Positions 55,229 to 64,000 of a stretch of DNA of 64,000 nucleotides are shown in pieces. The stretch lies in assembly GCF_004682045.1 (NCBI RefSeq), contig NZ_QUZT01000014.1:1-64000 (forward strand), given 5' to 3'. Source of the DNA: Pseudomonas nabeulensis. GTDB taxonomy: Bacteria; Pseudomonadota; Gammaproteobacteria; Pseudomonadales; Pseudomonadaceae. Both the position numbers and the translations under genes were made by a program. The notes beneath the pieces were generated by a model. The model was not told where the DNA came from, did not search any database, and saw only the letters and a list, made by a program, of their open reading frames with translations. Position 1 is the first letter of the stretch; each line of letters starts with the position of its first letter.

Positions 55229-55414
55229 TTACTTGCCTTTAGGGCGCTTGCTCGACGCGTGGCCGGCTTCATCTACAAACACTTCAGCTACGGCGATTGC
55301 CTGGCTTTCGCTAGGGAAGGCCCCCGCAACGCTGTCACCGTGGAAGTTGATCAAGTGCCAACCGTCCGCACGCTTGGTGATGAGGTAGCCGTTCACGCCT
55401 TTTGGTTCTGACAT
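55229..55414 (-). CDS. Small protein of unknown function
   Basis: 61 aa: MSEPKGVNGYLITKRADGWH, then LINFHGDSVAGAFPSESQAI, a helix AVAEVFVDEA and a basic tail. Weak ribosome site, but a dedicated terminator follows. The build resembles small DUF2188-like proteins; that link is tentative. Confidence 0.65.
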   Translation of the reverse strand: MSEPKGVNGYLITKRADGWHLINFHGDSVAGAFPSESQAIAVAEVFVDEAGHASSKRPKGK

Positions 55415-55654
55415 CTATTGAGAATCTCGTGGTCTGGTTCAAGGGCTTAATGATAGCGTCAAACGTGGCCTGGACGCGCAAGTTATTGTAGGCCAGTGTC
55501 CCGATTGCAAAAGCGTGCTAAAAAGATTGCAGCCCTTTGAAACTGAGAGGTGCAGGCATTTTTGCCGTGCGGATGGCAACGCTCTTCGTAAGATCAGCGG
55601 AACTTACGCCGACATTTTTTCTCTATCATGACATCGCAACGCCAGCAGGACCCA

Positions 55655-55683
55655 TTGTAAGGTGACTGCGGCCTGATTAGACT
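55655..55683 (+). promoter_or_regulatory. Predicted galU promoter
   Basis: TTGTAA, 17 bases, TAGACT, ending 40 bases before the galU ATG. The rest of the 309-base gap 55415-55723 has no gene I can support. Confidence 0.5.
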
Positions 55684-55723
55684 GCGCCGAATTTCGTACG
55701 CACAGCCCTTTGTAAGGACTTAT

Positions 55724-56563
55724 ATGATCAAGAAATGCTTGTTCCCAGCAGCCGGTTACGGCACTCGCTTCCTGCCAGCGACCAAAGCCATGCCTAAAGA
55801 GATGCTGCCGGTGGTGAACAAGCCACTGATTCAGTACGGCGTCGAAGAGGCACTGGATGCCGGCCTGAACGAAATCTCCATCGTGACCGGTCGCGGCAAG
55901 CGCGCGCTGGAAGACCACTTCGACATCAGCTACGAGCTGGAAAACCAGATCAAGGGCACCGACAAGGAAAAATACCTGGTTGGTATCCGCAAACTGCTGG
56001 ACGAGTGCTCGTTCTCCTACACCCGTCAAACCCAGATGAAAGGCCTTGGCCACGCGATCCTGACCGGCCGCCCGCTGATCGGTGACGAACCGTTCGCCGT
56101 GGTACTGGCGGACGACCTGTGTGTGAACCTGGAAGGCGACGGCGTACTGACCCAGATGGTCAAGCTGTACCAGAAATACCGTTGCACTATCGTTGCCGTA
56201 CAAGAGGTTGACCCTCAGGAAACTAACAAGTACGGCGTAATCGCTGGTGACAGCATTGGCGATGACCTGATCCGCGTACGCGACATGGTTGAGAAACCAG
56301 CGCCGGAAGACGCACCGTCGAACCTGGCGATCATCGGTCGTTACATCCTGACTCCGGACATCTTCAAGCTGATCGAAGAAACCGAGCCGGGCAAGGGTGG
56401 CGAGATCCAGATCACCGACGCCCTGTTGAAACAAGCCAAAGACGGCTGCGTGATTGCCTACAAGTTCAAGGGCCAGCGTTTCGACTGCGGCGGCGCCGAA
56501 GGCTACATCGAAGCCACCAACTTCTGCTACGAGCACTTCTACAAGACTGGCAAGGCCTACTGA
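55724..56563 (+). CDS. galU: UTP-glucose-1-phosphate uridylyltransferase
   Basis: 279 aa. Nucleotidyltransferase: AAGYGTRFLPATKAMPKEMLP at the N-terminus (split: GYGTRFLP and KAMPKEMLP), VNKPLIQYGVEEALDAG, VVLADDLCV with metal Asp, and VRDMVEKPAPEDAPS with GRYILTP. Makes UDP-glucose for LPS and exopolysaccharide. ATG after AAGGACTTAT. A strong terminator follows at 56595. Confidence 0.96.
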   Translation: MIKKCLFPAAGYGTRFLPATKAMPKEMLPVVNKPLIQYGVEEALDAGLNEISIVTGRGKRALEDHFDISYELENQIKGTDKEKYLVGIRKLLDECSFSYTRQTQMKGLGHAILTGRPLIGDEPFAVVLADDLCVNLEGDGVLTQMVKLYQKYRCTIVAVQEVDPQETNKYGVIAGDSIGDDLIRVRDMVEKPAPEDAPSNLAIIGRYILTPDIFKLIEETEPGKGGEIQITDALLKQAKDGCVIAYKFKGQRFDCGGAEGYIEATNFCYEHFYKTGKAY

Positions 56564-56594
56564 TTCAAGGTAGTCGGCCTGCTCTGTACAAAGA

Positions 56595-56616
56595 AAGCCA
56601 CCTTCGGGTGGCTTTT
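56595..56616 (+). terminator. Terminator of galU
   Basis: AAGCCACC-TTCG-GGTGGCTT followed by TTT: an 8-bp stem with a stable TTCG tetraloop and T-run. Confidence 0.9.
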
Positions 56617-56671
56617 TCGTTTTTCAGCCCCAACTAAGCCGGTATGCTGATTGCCTGCCGAGGAGAGTGAA

Positions 56672-58030
56672 ATGGCCTACGATTTTGACCTGTATGTAAT
56701 TGGCGCCGGTTCCGGCGGTGTACGCGCGGCACGTTTTGCGGCGGGCTTTGGCGCCAAGGTGGCGGTTGCGGAGAGCCGTTACCTGGGCGGCACCTGTGTG
56801 AACGTGGGCTGCGTGCCGAAAAAACTGTTGGTCTATGGCGCGCACTTTGCCGAAGACTTCGAGCAGGCCAGCGGTTTTGGCTGGTCACTGGGTGAGGCGA
56901 ACTTTGATTGGGCGACGTTGATCGCCAACAAGGATCGCGAGATCAATCGCCTCAACGGCATTTATCGCAATCTGCTGGTGAACAGCGGTGTGACCCTGCA
57001 TGAAGGGCATGCGCGCGTGGTCGACCCGCATCAAGTGGAGATCAATGGCGAGCGCTTTACTGCCGAACACATCCTGATCGCCACGGGCGGCTGGCCACAA
57101 ATTCCCGACATCCCGGGGCGCGAGCACGCCATCGGCTCCAATGAGGCGTTCTTCCTCAAGGAATTGCCCAAGCGTGTACTGGTGGTGGGGGGCGGCTACA
57201 TTGCCGTCGAATTCGCCGGCATCTTCCACGGGCTGGGTGCGCAGACGACGCTGCTGTATCGCGGCGATCTGTTCCTGCGTGGTTTCGACGGTTCGGTAAG
57301 GACTCACCTTAAGGAAGAGCTGACCAAGCGCGGCCTTGACCTGCAATTCAATGCTGATATCGAGCGAATCGACAAACAGGCTGACGGCAGTCTTAAAGCT
57401 ACGTTGAAAGATGGCCGCGTGCTGGAAGCTGATTGCGTGTTCTACGCCACCGGTCGCCGCCCGATGCTCGATAACCTGGGGCTGGAAAACACTGGGGTTA
57501 AACTCGACAAGCGTGGTTTTGTCGAGGTGGACGACCTGTACCAGACCGCCGAACCGTCAATCCTGGCCATCGGTGATGTGATTGGTCGCGTACAGCTGAC
57601 GCCCGTAGCCCTCGCCGAAGGCATGGCTGTAGCGCGCCGCTTGTTCAAGCCTGAGCACTATCGCCCGGTGGACTACGCGATGATCCCGACAGCAGTGTTC
57701 AGCCTGCCCAATATCGGCACGGTGGGCTTGACGGAAGAAGAGGCGAAAGAGAAGGGGCATAAGGTGCAAATTTTCGAAAGCCGCTTCCGACCAATGAAAC
57801 TGACCCTGACGGAGTGCCAGGAGAAAACCCTGATGAAGCTGGTGGTCGACGCCGACACTGACAAGGTGCTGGGTTGCCACATGGTCGGCCCGGACGCTGG
57901 CGAGATCGTCCAGGGTTTGGCGATCGCGCTGAAAGCGGGCGCGACCAAGCGGCATTTCGACGAAACCATCGGCGTGCATCCTACGGCGGCGGAAGAGTTC
58001 GTCACCATGCGCACGCCTGTAGCAGGCTGA
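56672..58030 (+). CDS. gor: Glutathione reductase
   Basis: 452 aa from ATG 56672 (AGGAGAGTGAA). FAD motif [20 protein letters not shown], redox disulfide C-V-N-V-G-C, NADPH motif [15 protein letters not shown] with the basic [13 protein letters not shown] that marks NADPH preference, and [12 protein letters not shown] with the C-terminal His-Glu pair. Reduces GSSG to GSH with NADPH. Convergent with the kfrA-like gene, the stops directly abutting. Confidence 0.94.
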   Translation: MAYDFDLYVIGAGSGGVRAARFAAGFGAKVAVAESRYLGGTCVNVGCVPKKLLVYGAHFAEDFEQASGFGWSLGEANFDWATLIANKDREINRLNGIYRNLLVNSGVTLHEGHARVVDPHQVEINGERFTAEHILIATGGWPQIPDIPGREHAIGSNEAFFLKELPKRVLVVGGGYIAVEFAGIFHGLGAQTTLLYRGDLFLRGFDGSVRTHLKEELTKRGLDLQFNADIERIDKQADGSLKATLKDGRVLEADCVFYATGRRPMLDNLGLENTGVKLDKRGFVEVDDLYQTAEPSILAIGDVIGRVQLTPVALAEGMAVARRLFKPEHYRPVDYAMIPTAVFSLPNIGTVGLTEEEAKEKGHKVQIFESRFRPMKLTLTECQEKTLMKLVVDADTDKVLGCHMVGPDAGEIVQGLAIALKAGATKRHFDETIGVHPTAAEEFVTMRTPVAG

Positions 58031-59038
58031 TCAGTCTTGCGGTGTTGCGTCTGGCGTCGTTGCAACGACGGCCGCCAGGCGCAATGCCTCAATGTTGGAC
58101 TGGGCCTTGATCAGGTCCAGTTCCAGGGTTTTGTTAGTGTGCTGGTGCTCGGTCAGCGCCTCTTGGCGTGACTGACTTTCCAGCACAGCCACTCGCAAGC
58201 GTTCCTGAAGCAGCGTGCGTTCGCTGTCTATTTGGCTCACTTGCTCGCTCAGCTTGAGCTGCTGGGCTTGATCCTGGCGCGATTGCTCTTGCAGTGCAGC
58301 CAATTCCTTCGTCGTTACTCGATGCTCAATCAACAGCCGTTCGTTGTCGCGATGCAGTTGGGTGATTTCATCCTGGCGTACCAGTGCGCTTTGCTGCGCC
58401 TGGCGCAATTCAGCCTGAACTTGTTGTAGCTGACCCTCATGGCGTCGCTGTTCCTGCTCGCGCTGATCCTTGATGGCATTGCGGTAATGCTCCAGGGCAT
58501 CGCGGGCGTGCAGGTGTTTTTCCTCCAGTGAACGAATCTGTTCGTCTTTATCGTTGATACGCAGCTCGTAATCGCTGCAAGCCTGGCTGAGCCCCGCATT
58601 ACGCGTTTGCTCAGTCTGCAGGCTGGTGCTGGCGGTTTGCAGGGCGGCACTTTCTTCCGCCAGGGCGGCTGCCTGAATATCGAATTGCTGCTTGAGCAGG
58701 CCGTGGGCCTCTTCGAGGGCCTCTACCTGCGCGAGCAGGGCGGCTTTGTGTTGCTCGAATTGCGCCAGGGCCTGGTCGATAGGCTCCTGGGCTTTGTCCT
58801 TGAGGCGCTGCGCGAGGCGAGATACCAGCTCTCCCAGCTCATCATCCAGCGGCGCTTCGGTGATGGTCAGCCGCGTCTCGCTGGCATCCAACTCTTTCAA
58901 ATAGCGGTGAATAGTGGTTTTCGAGCCGGTATTGCCCATTTCAATGCGCACGGCATCGATGCTGGGGTTTTCGCCGCGGGCGAGGATTGCCAGGCGTGCC
59001 GTCTGGACTACTGCTTTGTTGATGCCGCCACGAGCCAT
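58031..59038 (-). CDS. KfrA-like DNA-binding coiled-coil protein
   Basis: 335 aa. An N-terminal KfrA-type DNA-binding domain (GGINKAVVQTARLAILARGE, IDAVRIEMGNTGSKTTIHRY) is followed by a very long coiled coil from about residue 75 to 325 (for example QAQQSALVRQDEITQLHRDN). KfrA of plasmid RK2 binds its own promoter and helps partition. Here on a chromosome, divergent from a tyrosine recombinase. GGAGACCCC precedes ATG. The palindromes upstream fit autoregulation. Confidence 0.85.
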   Translation of the reverse strand: MARGGINKAVVQTARLAILARGENPSIDAVRIEMGNTGSKTTIHRYLKELDASETRLTITEAPLDDELGELVSRLAQRLKDKAQEPIDQALAQFEQHKAALLAQVEALEEAHGLLKQQFDIQAAALAEESAALQTASTSLQTEQTRNAGLSQACSDYELRINDKDEQIRSLEEKHLHARDALEHYRNAIKDQREQEQRRHEGQLQQVQAELRQAQQSALVRQDEITQLHRDNERLLIEHRVTTKELAALQEQSRQDQAQQLKLSEQVSQIDSERTLLQERLRVAVLESQSRQEALTEHQHTNKTLELDLIKAQSNIEALRLAAVVATTPDATPQD

Positions 59039-59056
59039 GGGGTCTCCGTCGATTTA

Positions 59057-59087
59057 GTACTGTGGTACGTAGTATGTAGATACATAC
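59057..59087. promoter_or_regulatory. Palindromes between the kfrA-like and recombinase genes
   Basis: GTAC-TGTG-GTAC (59057-59068) and GTATGTA-GA-TACATAC (59072-59087, 7-bp perfect). They lie 19-49 bases from the kfrA-like start and are natural operator candidates for it. They might also be a recombination core. Confidence 0.55.
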
Positions 59088-59208
59088 CTTATCACGAATG
59101 AAATCTTGTTTAAATTCATGATTTAACAGATGGGATATTGGCGTATTATCCCGTGTCATACGCGTTTTGAGCGCATAAACACCCGCCAGCAGTACGAATA
59201 GGCCCCCC

Positions 59209-60129
59209 ATGAGCGATCTGGATCGATACCTGAATGCCGCCACCCGCGACAACACGCGGCGTAGTTACCGGGCGGCCATCGAGCATTTCGAAGTGAGCTG
59301 GGGCGGATTCCTGCCCGCGACCAGCGATAGCGTGGCGCGCTACCTGGTGGCGCATGCGGGCGTATTGGCGGTTAACACCTTGAAGCTGCGCCTCTCGGCC
59401 CTGGCCCAGTGGCATACGAGCCAGGGGTTTCCCGACCCCACCAAGGCGCCGGTGGTGCGCAAGGTGCTCAAGGGTATTCGCGCCGTGCACCCAGCACAGG
59501 AAAAGCAAGCCGAGCCGTTGCAGCTCAAGCATCTGGAACAGGTGGTGGCGTCGCTTGAAAGCGAGGCAACTGGTCATGATCCCGCTCGGCAACTACGCGC
59601 CAAGCGCGACAAGGCCCTGATCCTGCTGGGTTTCTGGCGTGGCTTTCGCAGTGACGAACTCTGTCGCCTGGAGATTGAGCATGTGCAAGCCACCCCCGGC
59701 GCGGGCATCAGCCTGTATCTGCCGCGCAGCAAAAGCGACCGCGACAACCTTGGCAAGACCTATCACACCCCGGCATTACTGCGTCTTTGCCCGGTGCAGG
59801 CCTACAGCGAATGGCTCAGTGCCGCGGCCTTGGTTCGCGGCCCGGTATTTCGCGGGATTGACCGCTGGGGCAATCTGGCGGAGGAGGGCTTGCACGCCAA
59901 CAGTGTGATCCCGTTACTGCGCCAGGCGCTGGAACGCGCCGGCATCCCCGCCGAGCAATACACCAGCCACTCTCTGCGACGGGGCTTCGCCACTTGGGCT
60001 CACCGCAGCGGTTGGGACTTGAAGTCATTGATGGCTTACGTCGGCTGGAGCGACATGAAATCTGCCATGCGCTATGTTGAAGCGACGCCCTTTCTCGGCA
60101 TGACCTTGGCCACCCAACCGCTGCTTTAA
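59209..60129 (+). CDS. Tyrosine recombinase/integrase
   Basis: 306 aa. Catalytic residues readable: R147 (RGFRSDEL), K175 (LPRSKSDRD), H254 and R257 (SHSLRRGFA), W280 (VGWSD) and Y289 (MRYVEA). N-terminal SAM-like DNA-binding half (YLNAATRDNTRRSYRAAIEH). Full length with all catalytic residues, so probably active. No phage, att repeat or cargo is nearby; divergent from the kfrA-like gene, as a two-gene module. Confidence 0.92.
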   Translation: MSDLDRYLNAATRDNTRRSYRAAIEHFEVSWGGFLPATSDSVARYLVAHAGVLAVNTLKLRLSALAQWHTSQGFPDPTKAPVVRKVLKGIRAVHPAQEKQAEPLQLKHLEQVVASLESEATGHDPARQLRAKRDKALILLGFWRGFRSDELCRLEIEHVQATPGAGISLYLPRSKSDRDNLGKTYHTPALLRLCPVQAYSEWLSAAALVRGPVFRGIDRWGNLAEEGLHANSVIPLLRQALERAGIPAEQYTSHSLRRGFATWAHRSGWDLKSLMAYVGWSDMKSAMRYVEATPFLGMTLATQPLL

Positions 60130-60156
60130 GATTTCTTCTATTAATACAGTCACCTG

Positions 60157-60193
60157 ATAGGGAAAACCAATCGTCAGCATCAGGTTTGCCAAT
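60157..60193 (+). promoter_or_regulatory. OxyR-binding site upstream of ahpC
   Basis: ATAG-N7-CAAT-N7-ATCA-N7-CAAT: all four elements with exact OxyR spacing (consensus ATAG-N7-CTAT twice), 13 of 16 core bases. It lies 83-119 bases before the ahpC ATG. Peroxide induction of ahpC by OxyR is established in Pseudomonas. Confidence 0.7.
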
Positions 60194-60275
60194 GAGCCAT
60201 CGACCGAGAGAGTGGGTAGGATTCACCTCATCAACTTTGTAAGCCCTTTCTACAAACCCTGACGGAGAGTCACCG

Positions 60276-60839
60276 ATGCCTATCATCAACAGCCAAGTAA
60301 AACCGTTCAAAGCCACCGCATTCAAAAACGGCAGCTTCGTAGATGTGTCCGACGCTGACCTGAAAGGCAAGTGGTCGGTCGTGTTCTTCTACCCAGCCGA
60401 CTTCACCTTCGTTTGCCCAACCGAGCTGGAAGACCTGGCTGACAACTACGCTGAATTCCAGAAGCTGGGCGTCGAGATCTACAGCGTTTCCACCGACACC
60501 CACTTTGCCCACGCGGCCTGGCACAACACTTCGCCTGCCATCGGCAAAATCCAATACACCATGATCGGCGACCCAACCCTGACCATCTCCCGCAACTTTG
60601 ACGTGCTGATCGAAGAAGCTGGCCTGGCAGACCGCGGTACTTTCGTGATCAACCCAGAAGGTCAGATCAAGATTGTTGAACTGAACGACGGTGGTGTTGG
60701 CCGTGACGCTTCCGAGCTGCTGCGCAAAATCAAGGCCGCTCAATACGTTGCTGCCCACCCAGGCGAAGTGTGCCCAGCCAAGTGGAAAGAAGGCGAGGCC
60801 ACCCTGGCTCCGTCCCTGGACCTGGTCGGCAAGATCTAA
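60276..60839 (+). CDS. ahpC: Alkyl hydroperoxide reductase, peroxiredoxin subunit
   Basis: 187 aa typical 2-Cys peroxiredoxin: peroxidatic C47 in DFTFVCPTE, resolving C166 in GEVCPAKW. Reduces H2O2, organic peroxides and peroxynitrite and is itself reduced by AhpF. Start preceded by GACGGAGAGTCACCG. Between it and ahpF there is a strong terminator. Confidence 0.97.
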   Translation: MPIINSQVKPFKATAFKNGSFVDVSDADLKGKWSVVFFYPADFTFVCPTELEDLADNYAEFQKLGVEIYSVSTDTHFAHAAWHNTSPAIGKIQYTMIGDPTLTISRNFDVLIEEAGLADRGTFVINPEGQIKIVELNDGGVGRDASELLRKIKAAQYVAAHPGEVCPAKWKEGEATLAPSLDLVGKI

Positions 60840-60900
60840 GTCTGTGACACACCTCAGGGCGGGTAATCCGCACCTTAAGTAAGCTGCAACCGCCCTCAAA

Positions 60901-60934
60901 AATGCCCGGGCGAGATTCGCTCGGGCATTTTTTT
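60901..60934 (+). terminator. Terminator between ahpC and ahpF
   Basis: AATGCCCGGGCGA and TCGCTCGGGCATT pair over 13 bases with one G-T, followed by seven T. Strong Rho-independent form, implying that ahpC is much more abundant than ahpF or that ahpF has its own promoter. Confidence 0.92.
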
Positions 60935-60970
60935 GTCTGCAATAAACCGAATTAATAGGAAATCGCCCGT

Positions 60971-62536
60971 ATGTTGGACGCCAATCTTAAAGCTCAGTTG
61001 AAGTCATACCTGGAACGGGTCACCCAGCCGATCGAGATCGTCGCCTCCCTCGACGACGGTGCGAAATCCCAGGAAATGCTTGCTCTTTTGCAGGACGTAA
61101 CCAGCCTCACCACGCTGATTACCCTGAAAACCGATGGCGATGATGCGCGCAAGCCATCGTTCTCCATCAACCGCCCGGGTGCCGAGATCAGCCTGCGTTT
61201 TGCCGGCATCCCCATGGGCCATGAATTTACTTCGTTGGTACTGGCCCTGCTGCAAGTCGGTGGCCACCCGTCGAAGGCCAGTGTCGAAGTGATTGAGCAA
61301 ATCCGCGCCCTCAAGGGCGAGTTCAGCTTCGAGACGTACTTCTCGCTGTCCTGCCAGAACTGCCCGGATGTCGTCCAGGCGTTGAACCTGATGGCCGTGC
61401 TGAACCCGAACATCCGCCACGTCGCCATCGACGGCGCGCTGTTCCAGGCGGAAGTGGACGAGCGCCAGATCATGGCGGTGCCCAGTGTGTACCTCAACGG
61501 CGTGAACTTCGGCCAGGGCCGCATGGGCCTGGAAGAAATCCTCGCCAAGCTCGACACCAGCGGCATTGAAAAAGCTGCCGAGAAGATCAGCGCCAAAGAC
61601 GCGTTTGATGTACTGATTGTCGGCGGTGGCCCGGCCGGTTCGTCGGCTGCGATCTATGCGGCACGTAAAGGTATCCGTACCGGTGTGGCGGCTGAGCGCT
61701 TTGGCGGGCAGGTGCTGGACACCATGTCCATCGAGAACTTTATCTCGGTCCAGGAAACCGAAGGGCCGAAACTGGCCAGCGCCCTTGAAGCCCACGTGCG
61801 TCAATACGATGTGGACATCATGAACCTGCAACGAGCCAGCAGCTTGATCCCGGCGAAAAACCCCGGTGAGTTGCACGAAGTGCGCTTTGAAAGCGGTGCG
61901 ACGCTCAAGTCCAAGACCGTGATCCTGGCCACTGGTGCTCGCTGGCGTGAAATGGGCGTGCCGGGCGAGCAGGAATACAAGGCCAAGGGCGTGTGCTTCT
62001 GCCCGCACTGCGATGGTCCGCTGTTCAAGGGCAAGCGCGTGGCAGTGATCGGCGGGGGTAACTCCGGCGTGGAAGCGGCCATCGACCTGGCCGGTATCGT
62101 CAGCCATGTGACCCTGCTTGAGTTCGACAGCAAACTGCGCGCCGATGCCGTGTTGCAACGCAAGCTGTACAGCCTGCCAAACGTCGATGTGATCACCAGT
62201 GCGCTGACCAGTGAAGTCAAAGGTGATGGCCAGAAAGTGACCGGCTTGGCCTACAAGGATCGGGACAGCGGCGAGTTCAAGACCGTCGACCTGGAAGGGA
62301 TCTTTGTGCAGATCGGTTTGCTGCCCAACACCGACTGGCTCAAAGGCACCGTGGAGCTGTCGCCTCGTGGTGAGATCATCGTCGATGCGCGTGGCGAGAC
62401 TTCATTGCCAGGTGTATTCGCTGCCGGCGACGTCACGACGGTGCCGTACAAGCAGATCGTGATCGCAGTAGGCGAGGGCGCCAAGGCTTCCCTGAGTGCT
62501 TTCGATCACCTGATCCGCACCTCCGCCCCAGCGTAA
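60971..62536 (+). CDS. ahpF: Alkyl hydroperoxide reductase, flavoprotein subunit
   Basis: 521 aa. N-terminal double-thioredoxin domain with C128-Q-N-C131, then a thioredoxin-reductase-like part: [21 protein letters not shown], second disulfide [29 protein letters not shown], and [15 protein letters not shown]. Passes electrons from NADH to AhpC. 131 bases after ahpC behind a terminator. Confidence 0.96.
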   Translation: MLDANLKAQLKSYLERVTQPIEIVASLDDGAKSQEMLALLQDVTSLTTLITLKTDGDDARKPSFSINRPGAEISLRFAGIPMGHEFTSLVLALLQVGGHPSKASVEVIEQIRALKGEFSFETYFSLSCQNCPDVVQALNLMAVLNPNIRHVAIDGALFQAEVDERQIMAVPSVYLNGVNFGQGRMGLEEILAKLDTSGIEKAAEKISAKDAFDVLIVGGGPAGSSAAIYAARKGIRTGVAAERFGGQVLDTMSIENFISVQETEGPKLASALEAHVRQYDVDIMNLQRASSLIPAKNPGELHEVRFESGATLKSKTVILATGARWREMGVPGEQEYKAKGVCFCPHCDGPLFKGKRVAVIGGGNSGVEAAIDLAGIVSHVTLLEFDSKLRADAVLQRKLYSLPNVDVITSALTSEVKGDGQKVTGLAYKDRDSGEFKTVDLEGIFVQIGLLPNTDWLKGTVELSPRGEIIVDARGETSLPGVFAAGDVTTVPYKQIVIAVGEGAKASLSAFDHLIRTSAPA

Positions 62537-62553
62537 ATTCTGCAACGGAAATG

Positions 62554-62583
62554 AAAAACCCCATGAGTGATCATGGGGTTTTT
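62554..62583. terminator. Terminator after ahpF
   Basis: AAAAACCCCATGA-GTGA-TCATGGGGTTTTT: a perfect 13-bp stem with T-run on both strands, usable in both directions between ahpF and gloA. Confidence 0.92.
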
Positions 62584-62586
62584 CTC

Positions 62587-62636
62587 GTTCCCACGCTCCG
62601 CGTGGGAATGCATTCGGTGACGCTCCGCGTCACACT
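62587..62636. repeat. Short palindromic repeat of the CGTTCCCACGCTCCGCGTGG type
   Basis: Two adjacent palindromes, TTCCCACGC-TCC-GCGTGGGAA and GTGACGC-TCC-GCGTCAC. This is a common dispersed repeat in fluorescent Pseudomonas and lies right after the ahpF terminator. Confidence 0.75.
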
Positions 62637-62642
62637 CTGCGC

Positions 62643-63164
62643 TTACAGCGGCGCTGGCTGAATGATCTCGACCCAATACGCATCCGGGTCCTTGATGAAC
62701 GCCAGGCTCTTCATGCGGCCATCGGTCAGGCGCTTCTGGAAGTCACAACCCAGCGCTTCGAAACGCTCGCATGCAGCGACGATATCCGGCACCGAAATGC
62801 AAATATGGCCAAAGCCACGCGGGTCGGTATTGCCGTTGTGGTAGGCGAAGTCGGCATCGTTTTCAGTGCCATGGTTATGGGTCAGTTCCAGGATGCCTGG
62901 GATCGACTTCATCCACTGGGTGCGCTCGGCGGCGTCGGCCGGAATCTGGGACTTGTCCACCAGGGCCAGGAAGTACAGGCTGAATTCGGCTTCCGGGAAG
63001 TCGCGCTTCTCAACCAGGGAGAAACCCAGGACGCGGGTGTAGAAATCCAGCGATTTGGTGATGTCCTTGACCCGCAGCATGGTGTGGTTAAACACGAAGT
63101 TCGCGGTGGCGGTGTCAGGCTGGGCAGTGACGCCCGGGAAAGTGTTCAGTTCGTGCAGGCTCAT
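62643..63164 (-). CDS. gloA: Lactoylglutathione lyase (glyoxalase I)
   Basis: 173 aa from ATG 63164 (TGGAGGGCCC). Metal ligands by pattern: His in [10 protein letters not shown], Glu in ILELTHNHG, His in GFGHICISV, Glu in AYWVEIIQP. Converts the methylglyoxal-glutathione hemithioacetal to S-lactoylglutathione. The extra loop [20 protein letters not shown] is that of the longer, Zn-type Pseudomonas and eukaryotic enzymes. A longer open frame upstream has no ribosome site. Confidence 0.94.
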   Translation of the reverse strand: MSLHELNTFPGVTAQPDTATANFVFNHTMLRVKDITKSLDFYTRVLGFSLVEKRDFPEAEFSLYFLALVDKSQIPADAAERTQWMKSIPGILELTHNHGTENDADFAYHNGNTDPRGFGHICISVPDIVAACERFEALGCDFQKRLTDGRMKSLAFIKDPDAYWVEIIQPAPL

Positions 63165-63361
63165 GGGCCCTCCAGAAAAAAATGGGGCAAACGCGGCTCC
63201 GGTGAGGGGAGCGTTCCCTTGGCTTGCGGCTGGCATCCGTGCAGCGCAGCCATGATACGCAAGGGCCGCCCGCAGCGCCAAATGAAAAAGGTTATGCAGG
63301 CCTTGCGAGCAGAGGGGGCGAGCCTCAGACTTTGCGGCTGGAACCTTGGGTGTTTTTCGCA

Positions 63362-63898
63362 ATGATCGAGCTACGTAATTCGCTGTTGACCTGCGTGTGT
63401 TTGCTGTTGGCCTGCCCACTTGTATTGGCGGATGACCCGCAGATCCATTGGCCCAGCGGCTGGCAGATCGAAGAAGTGGTACCCGAGGGTGCGGCGGCGG
63501 ATAAACCTCAATCCGTGTCCCGGCAACGGGCAATCAAGAACGATGAGAATGGTGCGACGCTGATGGTCATGGAGTTGACCGCGACGCCTATCGAGGCAGG
63601 ACATACGGTTAATCTTGCAGGTGTCTTGCTGGAGATGCGCAAGTCCATCCAGAAAGATTTTGCCCAGGGCGGCTATCAAAGTGTGTGTAGCAAGATGCGC
63701 CCGACAACATTGAGTGGTCTTGATGCATTGGAAACTACTTGCGTGATTACCCAGAACGGACGACGTGTGCTCTCGCAAACATTGGTCGGCGCTGTTGATA
63801 CCGATAAAGCGTATGTTTTCTCATACGCCGGCCAGACCGACGCGTACGAAGCCAGCAAGGATGAAGTCAGTTCGGTGCGCGACAGTCTGAAACTTTAG
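63362..63898 (+). CDS. Exported DUF4946-type protein
   Basis: 178 aa from ATG 63362, placed by the signal peptide [20 protein letters not shown] with cleavage near VLA/DDP. Mature part: [54 protein letters not shown], ending [10 protein letters not shown]. Periplasmic, single domain; family known in pseudomonads without a function. Weak ribosome site. Divergent from gloA across 197 bases with nothing else recognised. Confidence 0.8.
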   Translation: MIELRNSLLTCVCLLLACPLVLADDPQIHWPSGWQIEEVVPEGAAADKPQSVSRQRAIKNDENGATLMVMELTATPIEAGHTVNLAGVLLEMRKSIQKDFAQGGYQSVCSKMRPTTLSGLDALETTCVITQNGRRVLSQTLVGAVDTDKAYVFSYAGQTDAYEASKDEVSSVRDSLKL

Positions 63899-63950
63899 AT
63901 TCTGAACAAAGTGAAATGTTATTTAAGTTCGGTTTCGAACGCCCGAAATA

Positions 63951-63978
63951 AAAGAGCCCCGCGAATGCGGGGCTCTTT
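63951..63978. terminator. Terminator after the DUF4946 gene
   Basis: AAAGAGCCCCGC-GAAT-GCGGGGCTCTTT: perfect 12-bp stem, T-run on both strands. The last 22 bases of the window hold nothing recognisable. Confidence 0.9.
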
Positions 63979-64000
63979 GTTAGTGCGCGTTGGTCACTTG

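Noticed and set aside
59039..60129. A prophage or integrative element around the tyrosine recombinase
   Set aside because: Neighbours on both sides are housekeeping genes (gor, ahpC); no att repeats, tRNA target, or phage genes seen.

Overview
The window reads as chromosome of a Pseudomonas of the P. fluorescens group. The evidence is GC-rich genes in long operons, three types of Pseudomonas REP/REPIN repeat (cores GGGGGCTTGCCCCCGA, GCCCTAATGCCAGTCAG and GAGGGAGCTTGCTCCC), and typical Pseudomonas neighbours (pstSCAB, azlCD, modABC, galU, gor, ahpC/ahpF, gloA, DUF1883, DUF4946). There are about 66 protein genes, one tRNA-Leu(UAA), no rRNA, no CRISPR array and no recognisable prophage. Layout: (1) 0.2-4.7 kb is a four-gene operon with overlapping or near-touching genes, bracketed by REPINs: an AfsA-type hotdog protein, a HAD phosphatase, a cytochrome P450 and a 14-TM exporter. 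In actinomycetes AfsA proteins make butyrolactone or furan hormones, so this looks like a small diffusible-signal biosynthesis and export operon in a Gram-negative; it is my main candidate for an undescribed system. (2) 4.8-11.1 kb holds ppk2 divergent from pstSCAB; phoU is absent and its place is taken by a Fic-like protein lacking the catalytic His and a small HAD-like protein. (3) 11.0-15.5 kb is a catabolic operon for an unidentified hydroxy/keto acid (MHS transporter, two dehydrogenases, CoA-transferase A and B). (4) 15.7-17.7 kb is an aldo/keto reductase divergent from its probable LysR regulator. (5) 18.0-20.4 kb is an AT-rich gene for an exported double-retropepsin/Sel1 protein, followed by tRNA-Leu. 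(6) 20.5-30.0 kb is a sugar or polyol island: deoC, a DeoR regulator, an RbsBAC-type ABC importer split around a Zn dehydrogenase, an FGGY kinase and a SorC regulator, then a HAD phosphatase. (7) 30.2-41.1 kb is a mosaic of small genes plus mgtA with a long structured leader containing two short ORFs, a LysE exporter, an arsB-like pump without arsR or arsC, azlCD, nested REPINs and a YoaK-like protein. (8) 41.2-46.6 kb carries an ABC-F ATPase, topoisomerase IB and modABC with a ModE box. (9) 46.8-50.5 kb is a 1247-aa toxin-like protein with a possible papain-like Cys/His/Asp site. (10) 50.5-55.4 kb holds a nitronate monooxygenase, an alkylation-repair group (DUF1883, a 55-aa protein, alkB, and ada with a degenerate zinc site) and small lipoproteins. 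(11) 55.7-63.9 kb holds galU, gor, a divergent kfrA-like/tyrosine recombinase pair, ahpC with a well-spaced OxyR site, ahpF, gloA and a DUF4946 protein. Family names rest on motifs read by eye; no database search was run.
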